A stretch of 64,000 bases of DNA, from NCBI RefSeq assembly GCF_019175385.1, contig NC_083339.1, positions 26,441,637 to 26,505,636 of the forward strand. Direction: 5' to 3'. Shown here piece after piece: positions 1 to 10,309 of the stretch. The position numbers were made by a program, and so were the translations under genes. The notes beneath the pieces are model-generated. The model was given only the letters and a program-made list of their open reading frames with translations. It did no database searches and was not told the DNA's origin. Source of the stretch: Lycium barbarum. Taxonomy: Eukaryota > Streptophyta > Magnoliopsida > Solanales > Solanaceae. Position 1 is the first letter of the stretch. Every line of letters starts with the position of its first letter.

Positions 1-186
1 TGAACATTTTGGTCCAATTTGAGGGGTGAATATCTCTTAGCATATGAACGTTTTTGAAGTGAAACAAAATCCTACAATGAAGTTTGTCGAGTCTAGTTTC
101 CAACACAACAAACCGCTCGTCAATAGGACATAGGAGTAGAGAATTATGGACGTTATAAGTTCGGCTAACAGAGCAGAAACGCGTGC

Positions 187-271
187 TAAGTACTGCTACA
201 GTAACCGACCTGCTCCAGTACAGCTACAGTAAAATGCTATAGTGACCCGACCCGAATTTGAACCTTATAAA
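187..271 (+). promoter_or_regulatory. LTR motif block followed by TATA box
   Basis: The motif GCTACAGTA occurs at about 195 and 223, with a variant GCTATAGTG at about 236, followed by TATAAAA at 265-271. The block occupies the same place as the palindromic blocks upstream of TATA-like boxes in the other LTRs of the window. Promoter function is inferred from position and from LTR biology; no transcript evidence is available. Confidence 0.45.
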
Positions 272-1048
272 AGGGGCAAAACCCCTTTTTTTCACCAGAT
301 TCTGCCCAGAAATTTCTAGATATCAGTAGAGAGAGTGACGGTATTAAAAAAGTGAGCAATGTTCAAGTGGCGGAATATTAGTTTAGGTTCAGATAGCGCG
401 TGGTTGTGATTGTAGTCTTGTTTTGCGGTGGATTCGAAGCGGATATCAGAGATATTGCTACTTCAACAAGAGTAAGGTATGGATCTCTTTCCATTTACGC
501 TAATACCGGCTCATTCACGAAGATATGGTGGTTAAATAATTGTACAATAAGTTGGTTAGTTATGGAAGTTGGAAAACAGTGTGTGGGCTGTTTTATGGTA
601 TATATTGGTGTTCGAAATGATGTTATTGATGTTGGTATTGTTATGGTTGTTGTTGGTTGCTGAGTTGAGGTTTCGGGCTAGGCATATAAGCAGAGGAGAT
701 GCTGCCAAAATTTCGGTAGATTCGAGAAACATTTATTTGAAGGCTTAGGATAAGTATATAACAACGGGCCTAATCATAGTATGAATGATCTTATATGTAG
801 TCTTGCAGGCTCGGATGGATAAGCGTAGGTAGTTGGAGGCTGAACAGGTATGTTAAGGCTCCTCCCTTTCTGTCAAAGGCATGATTCCATAAATGTTTCC
901 ATAACCTCATTGATTTCAAAAGCTAGAAGTTCATAATTCCTAAAGCTTCTCATGATGTTAAAGATGAGAATGATTCTATGATGTTTTATGTTCAAAGGTC
1001 TCAAGTTATGATTTCAATGATGATATGAAAATGTTGAGCTATTTCATA

Positions 1049-1053
<5 letters not shown>

Positions 1054-1113
<60 letters not shown>
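1054..1113. repeat. (TA)n microsatellite, about 30 units
   Basis: An uninterrupted TA run inside the family A LTR. TA tracts recur inside the other family A copies, at 12950-12984, 13825-13892 and 43822-43842. Confidence 0.95.
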
Positions 1114-1115
<2 letters not shown>

Positions 1116-1342
1116 GTTGAGCTATTTCATGATTTTCTCGATTTATTTCATTGTTGTTGATATCACCTTATAAATTGTTCCTCCAAGGTAGGATAGAGCG
1201 ATAGTTTTCATTTGAACTCTTAAGCATGCCATGAGTATAATATATGCATATGGTTGTTTTGTGACATTACAGAGAGCTCTATTATTTCATTTTGATTATG
1301 CACTGCACTCATTTTCGTTCTTCATGTATATATAACGCAAAG

Positions 1343-1645
1343 TTGACAGGGGGTGACGCTGTGACCTTTGTTGTGTATTACAAGGCCCAGTTGACAGAGG
1401 GTGATGTTGTGTCCCTTGTTGTGATGGATATATGGCACAGTTGACAGGAGGTAACGCTCTGACCTTTGTTGTGATGTGTATATATATGGCACAGTTGATA
1501 GGGGGTGATGTTGTGGCCTTTGTTGTGATGTGTATATGTATGGCACAGTTAACAGGGGGTGACGTTGTGGCCTTTGTTATGATGTGTATATATATGGCAC
1601 AGTTGGCAGGGGGTGACGCTATGGCCTTTATTGTGATATTTCTAT
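1343..1645. repeat. 54 bp minisatellite, six units
   Basis: The anchor TTGACAGGGGGTGA or a variant begins at about 1343, 1391, 1441, 1495, 1549 and 1603. The spacing is 48, 50, 54, 54, 54 bp. Because 54 is a multiple of three, the last units stay open on both strands and give an 18-residue peptide repeat (MAQLTGG...). I take those frames to be a by-product of the repeat. It lies between the leader-like part of the LTR and the conserved TTACATACTCAGTACA box. Confidence 0.9.
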
Positions 1646-2236
1646 AGATATATGTGTTTCTTTGATATAGATGTATTGATGCATTTATTTTGCCCATTCA
1701 TTGACATGTCCCAAATGTCTTCTAGGATTTTATGTATATGTTGATTTCATGACTTACATACTCAGTACACTATTCGTAATTATCCCCTTTCTTTGGGGGC
1801 TGCGTTTGATGCTCGCAGGCACAGACGCTCAGCTTGGTTATCCTCTTAGGACTTCTGCCCAGCTGCTTGGAGAGCTCCATTGTTTCGGGGCTTGGGCTAT
1901 TTCGGTACTAACCCTTTTGACATAGACTTTGTTATACTCTTAGAGGTCTGTAGACATATGTGGGTTGTATAAATGGTTTGGTCAGCTATACGGATGTAGT
2001 TCATTTTGGATATTCCCGCGTATAGTGGCAGCCTTTCGGCTTGTATAATTTTTATGTTTGGTTAATTGTGACTCCTCAGGAGACAAGTTCATTTTGATAT
2101 ATGGCATTATGAGTTTACAGCACGTTTTTGCAAATTTTTTGCACTGTCCTAGTTTCAGTCTGATTATAGCTAACAGGTTCGTGTACGAGTGTCCAGCTCG
2201 GGCACTAGTCATGGCCCATCGGTTTGGGTCGTGACA

Positions 2237-3570
2237 CACGATTACCAATGTCTCAACGTGTCAACGAACCAACAAGTAAATAGATCAAGACGAGTCAACA
2301 ACACAACGAGGTGGCTTGCCCCAAATCATACAACAAGGCCCAACCTAAGACAATATCCATCCCAACTTAGTACCCGAAGGCTTACATGCATTCTCCGACA
2401 ATATCATCTAAATATATGCTTCGCTACTCAAAGTCTCACCATAAGGTAATCATAAACTCACAACGATCTTGGTATTACACAATAACCATGAATTCTTACA
2501 CACTACCGGTGTACCATATCCTTCCCAATTTCCAAGACCCTATACATGCATTCTCCGTTTCATCTAAAACGCGTATATGAAAATGTAACCAGAGTCTACC
2601 ATGACAGGGAAGCCGTAACCTACCTTAGGGCTGAACAGGTGCACGAACATCCACTTGGATTCCATCTTCCATCTCCGTAGCAAACTTGTAGGTCCGGAAG
2701 GTCTAAAAACAATGGATGCATTCGAGTAAGTAACAATTGAGGAATTTGGGGTCATAGAGGTAGAATCGTCATTTCTAAAATACTCAATCTAGATTCTTTA
2801 TCATTGATATTTCACCTCTTTCATGGAAAACAAGGTTTTACCCAAGTAAACATACCTTACTACCTCACATAGTTCATTATTAGCCTCTAACAAATTAACC
2901 CATTTAGGAAATAGAATGATTTAGGCTTAGAACTTGCTATTTAGTCTAGGTTTGCAATACAAGAGCTATCTTGAATTTACTAATTGTTCTAGGTTAATCA
3001 TCGCCACATTTTCCCAAAGGTCTCATACATGAGAGAAATAACCCTCATTCGATACTCTACTATAAGCATAAATAGTGCAAGAAGAAATAGGGGATTAAAG
3101 GAAGATGAAATGAGGGATTTAAAGGGTTTACCTTCCAAACATTTAAGTCTCTAGGGCTGGAATTTGCTCTTAATAGCGGCTACTGATTTGGGGAAATGAA
3201 TATTAGGTCAAGTCAATATATGGGCTTTAAATAGGGAAATAACTGCCCGTCAACCGCTGTGGCGGTCTAGCGGTACTGTGGCGGCACCGCTTCAGCGGTA
3301 GCCCCACTACTGGGGCGGTCCTTTAATGATTCTATAGCTCAGCTTCAGCGGAGCTTCCAGCCGTTGTTGCGCCATCGTTGTAGCGGCAGGACTGTTGCTA
3401 TGACGGTAAGACTGGGCCCGATGGCCTAATCCGATATTTTACACACAATTCGCACAACTGGTCCGATCAACTTAGCGACTTTTGAGAGCTCAATAAACTA
3501 AAAGGGTTTTAAAGGGGTCAAGGCTACATATTTCTCGAAAGTCACAGTAACGACAAAATGGGTGGTTACA
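2237..3570 (-). mobile_element. Family B LTR fragment, minus strand
   Basis: The sequence matches the minus-strand LTR at 36107-38977 in order: the CAACGTGTCAACGA region, the CATAAGGTAA / GTAACCTACC stretch, a GCGG/CCGC-rich block at 3241-3415 and the terminal GGTGGTTACA. That terminus is the reverse complement of a TGTAACCACC LTR start. It abuts protease sequence of element 1 at 3571, so it inserted there. Its left part is cut off by the family A LTR that ends at 2236. Confidence 0.7.
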
Positions 3571-6074
3571 GAGACAAAGGCTTCTGATACAGTTATCACA
3601 AGTACTATTTCAGTCTGTCACCGTACAGCTTCGGTATTGTTTGATCCGGGCTCTACTTTCTCTTATGTGTCCACATATTTCTCTATGGGTTAGGATATGA
3701 TTTTTGATCTACTTGACATTCCTATTCATATGTCTACTCTGGTCAGAGATTGTATAGTGGTAGATCAAGTCTATCGATCTTGTACAATTACTTTTATGGG
3801 TTATGGTATGTAGGAAGACTTGGTGATCCTTGATATGGTAGATTTTGATGTTATCTTGGGCATGAGTTGGTTGTCTCCTTATCACGCGATTTTGGAATGT
3901 CATGCCATGACAATCACATTAGCCATGCTCAGCATTCCGAGATTAAAGTGGAAAGGTACTCCTAGCCCTGCTCCTAAGCAGATTATATCATTCCTTCGAG
4001 CGAAGAAGTTAGTGGATAAAGGGTGTTTAGTGTATTTGGCGCATATCCGGGATACGAGTGCGGATGCACCTTCCTTGGAGTCAATTCCTGTAGTTAGTGA
4101 GTTTGCACAGGTCTTTCCCATAGACTTTCCCGGGATGCCGCCTAATCATGATATTGACTTTTGTATTGAGTTAGAGATAGGCACTCGGTCTATTTCTATT
4201 CCACCTTACCATATGACTATGGTAGAGTTCAGGGAGTTAAAGGAGCAATTGTAAGACTTGTTGAGTAAGGGGTTCATCAGACCTAGTGTTTTCCCTTAAG
4301 ATGCTCATGTGTTGGTTGTGAAGAAAAGGGATGGTTCCGTGTGGGTGTGTATCAGTTATCGACAGTTGAACAAGGTTACTATTTGGAAAAAGTATTTGAT
4401 ACCCCGCGTCGATGATTTTTTTGATCAGCTTCAGGGTGCGTCGGTCTTTTCTAAGATTGACTTGAGATGGGGCTACCACCTATTGATGATTAGAGCTGAG
4501 GCTATTCCAAAGACGGATTTCAGCACCTCCTATGGTCATTATGAGTTCTTGGTGATGTCTTTCATGCTTACAAATGCCCCCCGCAGCTTTCATGAATTTG
4601 ATGAATGGAATTTTCAAGTCCTACTTGGATTCTTTCGTTATTGTCTTCATTGATGATATTCTGGTGTACTCTTGTAGTAAGGAAGACCATGAAAGTCATT
4701 TAAGGATAATTCTTGGGTTGTTGAAAGGGAAGAAGTTTATGCCAAATTTTCTAAGTGTGAGTTCTGGCTCAGTTCCGTGGCATTTTTGGAACATGTTGTG
4801 TCTAAGGATAGGATTATGGTTGATCCCAAGAAGATCGGGACAATTGGAGATTAGACTAGGCCTACTTCAGTGACCGAGATTTGGAGTTTTATTAGCTTAA
4901 AGAGTTACTATCATCAGTTCGTGAAGGGGTTCTCAACTATTGCTTCTCATTTTACTCAGTTGACTCAAAAGAATGTGCCCTTTCAGTGGTGCGATGAGTG
5001 TGAAGAGAGCTTCTAAAAGCTCAAGTCCTTATTGACTTCGTCTCCGATTTTGGCATTACCTATGGAGGGAAACAACTTTATCATTTATTGTGATGCTTCT
5101 CATATTGTCTTGGGTTGTGTGTTGATTGAAGAGGGTAAGGTGATTGCGTATGCTTCGAGACAGTTAAAGATTCACGAGAAGAACTACCCCACTCGTGACT
5201 TGGAGTTAGTTGCTGTAGTCTTCACTTTAAAGATTTTAAGGCATTACTTGTGTAGAGTTCATTGTGAGGTCTTCATGGATCATCGGAGTCTTCAGCATGT
5301 GTTTAATCATCGGGATCTAAATTTGAGGCAGCACAGGTGGATGGAGTTGCTTAAGGATTATGATATCACCATTCTTTATCATCTGAAAAAAGCTAATGTG
5401 GTAGCTGATGCGTTGAGCCGAAATGCGGTGAGTATGAGTAGCTTGGTGCGTTTGATTGATGGGGAGCGTCCTTTATCTATAGAGGTCCAGTCTTTGGCAA
5501 ATAGTATGGTGAGACTAGATATTTCAAAGACCGATAGGGTTCTAGCTTATGTTGGGGAGAGGTCATCTCTTTTGGAGCAGATCCAGGCTCAACAGTTTGA
5601 GGATGTGAAATTGTGTAATATTCGAGATAAGGTGTTAAATGGAGAATCCAAGGAAGCTATTCTTGATGATGAGGGTTTTTTAAGGATTAAGGGGCACATT
5701 GTGTTCCTAAGGTTGGTGGTTTGATTAATTGTATTTTAGAAGAGGATCACAGTTCCAGAAACGCCATTCATCCTGGTGCTAGAAAGATGTATCATGAGTA
5801 GGATGAAAAGGGACATAGTGGATTTCATTTTCCAGTGTTTGAACAGCCAGCAGGTTAAGTATGAGCATTAGAGATCAGGTAGTATGACTCAGAGGATACC
5901 CATTCCCGAGTGGAAGTGGGACAGGATAGCTATGGATTTCGTGGTTAGTCTACCGAAGACTTTGGACAATTTTGATGCCATTTGGGCTATTGTTGATAGG
6001 TTGACTAATTTTGTGCACTTCATTCTAGTTCAGACTGCCTACAACTCAAAGAAGTTAGATAGGATCTACATTAG
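3571..6074 (+). pseudogene. Element 1 pol, first part: protease, reverse transcriptase, RNase H, integrase start
   Basis: This is a degenerate Ty3/gypsy polyprotein. In order it shows an aspartic protease (LFDPGSTFSYVS near 3640), the pre-RT linker (ILGMSWLSPYH near 3854), reverse transcriptase ([18 protein letters not shown], then [10 protein letters not shown] near 4640 after a frameshift), RNase H (YCDASH near 5086, NVVADALSR near 5400), a damaged HHCC zinc domain around 5740-5850, and the start of the integrase core (MDFVVSLPKTL near 5932). Stops occur near 3690, 3810, 4252, 4297 and 4655, with frameshifts at about 4600 and 4780, so it cannot make a polyprotein. The frame stops at 6074, where a solo LTR is inserted; integrase resumes at 8446. 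Confidence 0.9.
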
Positions 6075-6426
6075 TGTTACGTCTCGGAGATTTCGGATTG
6101 TTGCATTGGGAGTAGACTAACGTGAGCTTAAGGTGAACATGAAGTCCTTATGAGATTAAGGAGAGTATTTGATAACTTTAAGCGCGTACCACAAGATTTT
6201 GAAGTCATATGAATCGGTGAAATTAAGTTTGTTGAAGGAAGTAGAATGTAAGTCATGGTTGGGACGATTTCACAACGATTGAGTTATATTTTGTTTAGTA
6301 ATGACTTGAGGAGGAGCTATAGGGCCCCTTAGATGGTTAACGAAGTGTTATACAAGTGCCAAGAAGGTTTCATAAGGATTGGAAGTCAAACGAATCGACG
6401 AGAATAAGTTTCGAAAAAATGTGGGT

Positions 6427-6608
6427 TGTACGGCCATTTTTACGGACCGTATAAATTATACGGCCCGTATAATAGTCCGTAGAACCATTCCAGTGAAGGG
6501 TAAATCCCTGGTGGGATTATACGGTCCAATTATACAAACCGTATAATTTATGCGGCCCGTATAATTGGCCGTATAATCGGGTCAGGCCAGTTTTTCCTTT
6601 TTATATAT
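6427..6608 (+). promoter_or_regulatory. ATACGG/CCGTAT palindrome cluster and TATA box of the solo LTR
   Basis: Within about 160 bp the half-sites TACGG and CCGTA recur in both orientations, for example TTATACGGCCCGTATAA near 6456 and TATGCGGCCCGTATAA near 6550. A TATATAT box follows at 6602-6608. The cluster could fold into hairpins in RNA or act as paired binding sites. This reading is inference from position relative to the TATA-like box. Confidence 0.5.
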
Positions 6609-7639
6609 GTATGGACGACCCTCGTTCATTTATTTCATTTCCCACATTTTCCCAAGTATTGAAAGCTCTAGAACCTTCCTCCAAGCATATCCACAAACCC
6701 AAGAGAAATCAAAGATCAAATAGCAAGAATCAAGATATTCAAGTGTTGGGAGACTCACTAGGGTTTGTAGGATTCAAGAATTCCTTGGGTGTTGAAGTTA
6801 GGGTTTCCCTCAAGTTGGTAACTTGATACAAAGCTCATTCCTATGAGATAAAAGGTTAGTTTTTATGTCTATCTCATGTTGTTAAGCATGCTTGGTTGTT
6901 GAATACCTTGGGTGAGGGAAGAAAGTAGAAGATGGAGCTCAAGTATAGATTTAATGATATTTTGAGTGGTAAATTAACTTGAGTCATGATTCTTAGTATT
7001 CTATGAGTATAATCTTGTTGTGGGTGGTACTAATGATGATGAGGAAGTATTGTATGTAAGTGAATAATGTGTTGTGTTGTAGCTATTGTTATGAATGACT
7101 TTGAAAAGGAGTTTTGAGGGTTGAACGATGCTTAACTTGAATGAAGCCTCTTGATGATGGTATTGTTGATAATGTCATTGTTGTTTAGGAGTTGTTTGGA
7201 TTTTGGTAGAAGTGGATGAAATAGGGGAAATGCTGCCCAATTTTCGGTAGCTCATGAATTAATCTAGTGTGAACTTAAGTGTGCCTTTGAAGCCTAACCA
7301 CGCATGAACCCTTTTAAATGTAGATTTCTCGGGCTTTGGAGGTGAACGTTAAGTAGTAAAGAAGACGTAAAGATATGTAAAGCTAACCCTTCTTTCTTAA
7401 GGCATGATCCCATTGTTGTATACCTTCAAGTGGAAATCCATAAATGTCTTCTATGACGACTTCATTCCTAGAATCATTAAGGCTCATAGTTCTTGGTACT
7501 CCCATGAAATCATAAATTCCCTCCGATGATAATTGATTTTCTAAGGGAAAGATATAATGGAAATGATGATGATAATGATGATGTTTCTTTTACTTATGTA
7601 ATCCTATATGAATATACTTATATATAAAGCTATATTATA

Positions 7640-7800
7640 ACACTGAGACGCTTTATGGCCGGGTATGCTTTATACCGAGTCCTATATGCCGGGTATGATA
7701 TCTATTGCGCGCACACCACTACAGTTGGGTATGAATAACACCCAGTCCTATTATGGCCGAGTATGTTACACACCGAGTCCTATTAAGGCCGGGTATGTCA
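7640..7800 (+). repeat. Degenerate tandem repeat in family A LTR
   Basis: Units built on GGCCGGGTATG and CCGAGTCCTAT recur about four times. The reverse complement of the same sequence makes up the 120 bp direct repeats of the minus-strand solo LTR at 13571-14028. It lies upstream of the conserved ACATACTCAGTACA box, as does the minisatellite at 1343-1645. Confidence 0.6.
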
Positions 7801-8445
7801 TAATGATGATGCTAAGTTTTTATGTATGTATATGTTTATGTATGGAAAGTCTTCTCCAAAGAAAAGGGTAAGTGCATATGATGAACACATCAAGAGGTAC
7901 AAATGGCCCTTATATTTAGTGGCTCTTCTATCTTGTGTTATCATTCATGCTTTTATCATGTTATTACCTATGCTTTACATACTCAGTACATTATTCATAC
8001 TGACGTCATTTTGTTTGTGGACGCTGCGTCGTGCTCGCAGATGGATAGGGAGATAGACTTGATCCTTAGGCTGCAGCTGTTGGTACTATTCTTTTCTTGT
8101 ATATACATATGGGCATGGCAGGGCCCTGTCCCGTCTTTATGATGTTACATACTCTTTCTACAGGCTTGTAGACCGTTGTATATAACTAGATGTCTTTCAG
8201 CATTGTCGGCTCATATTGTTGTACATCATTCTGATAGCCTCGTCGACTTGCGTATATATATATATGGGCATAGTTGTTGATGTTGTTATAAAAGTGCCTT
8301 AGCCTGATGGAAAGTGTATTATTAATGTATAGAGATTATGAGTAGGCCATGTGGCTCACCTAGATATGATTGTGAAAGTATGATGAGAGGTGCCCGATGG
8401 GTCAGCTCCGGGTGTCTGTCATGGCCCTCCAGTTGGGTCGTGACA

Positions 8446-9402
8446 ATTATAGAGATTTTCATATTGCATAGGGTGACCATTTCCATCATTTCAGACAGAG
8501 GCACTCAGTTCACTTCCCATTTTTGGGAGACATTACAGAAGGAATTGGGGACTCAGTTGGACCTTAGTACCGCTTTTCACCCGTATACCGATAGTGAGTC
8601 CGAGAGGACTATTCAGGTGTTGGAGGATCTGTTATTGCCTTGCGTAATTTACTTTAATGGCTATTGGGACTAGTTCATACCTTTGGCAGAGTTCGCGTAC
8701 AACAACAGTTATCACTTGAGTATTAGTATGGCTTCGTTTGAGGCTTTGTATGGTAAGAAATGTCGTTCTCTGATTGGTTGGTTCAATGTAATCATGGGGT
8801 ACAGACTTGTTGAGAGATTCCTTGGATAAGGTGAAGCTAATTCAGGAAAAAGCTTCTTGCGGCTCAGAGTAGGCAAAAGGAGTATGCGGACCATAAGGTT
8901 CGGGATTTGGAGTTCATGGTTGGTGACCAAGTTCTATTGAAGGTCTCACTCATGAAGGTTATGAGATTTGGGAAGAAAGGCAAGTTATGCCCGAGGTTTA
9001 ATGGCCCTTTTGAGATTCTTCAATGTGTTCATGAGGTGGCTTATGAGTTGGCTCTGCCACCAGGCTTGGCCGGTGTTCACTCAGTGTTCCCCGTTTTAAT
9101 GTTGAAGAAGTATCATTTAGAGGGGCCCTATATCATCAAATGGGACTCGGTGTTGTTCGATCAAAATCTGTGCTTCGAAGAGGAGCCGGTAGCGATATTG
9201 GATAGGCAAGTGCGAAAGTTGAGATCGAAAGAGATAACTTCAGTGAAGTTGCAATGGAAGCATCGTCTAGTTGAGGAGGCTACATAGGAGATCAAGGCCG
9301 ATATGCGCAGTAGATATCCTCATATTTTTATCGAATCAAGTACCTTGTTTCTCGGTCTCTCTTTTCTGTTCGAGAATAAACGGTTGTTTAATTGGTATCT
9401 GA
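8446..9402 (+). pseudogene. Element 1 pol, second part: integrase core end and chromodomain
   Basis: The integrase core resumes with IISDRGTQFTSHFW (second catalytic Asp) and TAFHPYTDSESERTIQ (Glu region). Then come a GPF motif (RFNGPFEILQ near 8997) and a C-terminal chromodomain-type tail (AILDRQVRKLRSKEI near 9190, then RSRYPHIF near 9310). That C-terminus is typical of chromoviruses of the Tekay/Del type. A frameshift near 8800 and stops near 8671, 8827 and 9285 disable it. The last bases before the LTR read TAATTGGTATCTGA (9389-9402), not a clear polypurine tract. Confidence 0.88.
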
Positions 9403-10242
9403 TGTAGCGACCCATTTGGTCGTTTTGGTCCTTTTGACCCGTATACTCCCGTTGACCCTTCCCCTAGCTCTGTTAGGGTGATTTTGACCCGCGAAGATGG
9501 GTGACACTATTTTCGAGGTAGTCAGGAGAGTTTTAATGAAATTTGAGGAAGTTAGAAGCTTTTAAGTTGAATAAGTGAAAAAGAGTTGACCAATAGTTGA
9601 CTTTTAGAATAACGAGTCTTTTTAGGATTTCCGTCGGTTCCATTAATTCCCAAGGGATGATTATAAACGGTAGAGTTTTTGGTTCGATTCCCGAGGCACT
9701 CGAGGGAGTTTTGGTCCTTGGGTTGGAAACTTAGTTTTGGGGGTTTGAGGGGTTGATCAGGTTAAGATGACCACGTTTGGGAATTCCGAGAGTGCGGATG
9801 CGTTCATAGCGTGTTTTTATAATGGGTTGCATGCTTGGTTTGTATCCGGGAGGACTCAGATGAGTTTCAGGTTTCGGGTTGAAGTTAGTGAATAACCAGA
9901 ATTTTCTAGTTTCTGGTGTGCCGCCTATGCAAATTTGGTGTCGCATCTGCGGGCCCGCCTATGTTGGACTTTGCCCGGAGATGCAAGAAAGTGTGTTGTT
10001 AAGTGAGTCCGCATCTGCAGACATTTCTCTACAGATGCGAGGCCGCATCTACGGGAATGGGTCCCCAGATGCGAGATCGCGGATAATAAGAATCATTAAT
10101 TCCCCAAATTCACACCATTTCTTTTCATTCACTAAATTGGAGACTTAGAGGGTTCTAGAGGGGCGATTTTGGGAAGCTTTCTAAGGATTCTTCCTGTGGA
10201 AAAGTTTTTTACCTTCTTATTATGTTTATGTTACCATAAAGT
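9403..10242 (+). mobile_element. Shared family B LTR, piece 1 of 3
   Basis: It starts TGTAGCGACCCATTTGG directly after element 1's chromodomain, which makes it that element's 3' LTR. Homology with the LTR at 18854 is visible in the opening TTTGGTCG, the GCGTGTTTTTAT stretch and a variable block at 9923-10085 with repeated GCATCTGCGG / CCGCATCTGC motifs. A LINE interrupts it at 10242; the LTR continues at 18061-18169 and 38978-40325. The last piece is followed by a primer site and gag, so this single LTR also serves as the 5' LTR of element 3. Confidence 0.75.
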
Positions 10243-10309
10243 ACCTTAAAAAAGCTCTCTTCTCTCTCCTAAAATTTCATGCAAACCCTAGCCCCCCAAA
10301 TAACCTAAA

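Larger units (their letters stand above)
1..2236 (+). mobile_element. Family A Ty3/gypsy LTR, left end outside the window
   Basis: The right end reads GGGTTTGGGTCGTGACA, the same terminus as the LTRs ending at 8445 and 44758. Internal landmarks shared with those copies are the GCTGCC-AAATTTCGGTAG block (about 699) and the TTACATACTCAGTACA box (about 1752). No primer site or coding region follows; instead a minus-strand family B LTR resumes at 2237. It is therefore either a solo LTR or the right LTR of an element whose body lies left of the window. It contains a TA microsatellite and a 54 bp minisatellite. Small frames inside it are repeat translations, not genes. Confidence 0.75.
6075..8445 (+). 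mobile_element. Family A solo LTR inserted in element 1 integrase
   Basis: The 2,371 bp start TGTTACG and end GGGTCGTGACA, with no internal region. The flanking target duplication is ATTAG (6070-6074) and ATTAT (8446-8450), five bases with one change. The integrase frame continues across it: a Tyr-Ile codon pair ends at the left flank and an Arg-Glu-Ile run resumes on the right. Family landmarks are GCTGCCCAATTTTCGGTAG near 7232, the ACATACTCAGTACA box near 7978 and GGACGCTGCGT near 8019. A solo LTR is the usual product of recombination between the two LTRs of a full element. Confidence 0.9.

Noticed and set aside
1343..1645. Spaced repeats resembling a CRISPR array
   Set aside because: The whole unit is repeated with no unique spacers, and the genome is eukaryotic.
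1296..1697. Open frames on both strands translating an 18-residue repeat
   Set aside because: They follow from a 54 bp tandem repeat whose length is a multiple of three; no domain, and the frames exist on both strands.
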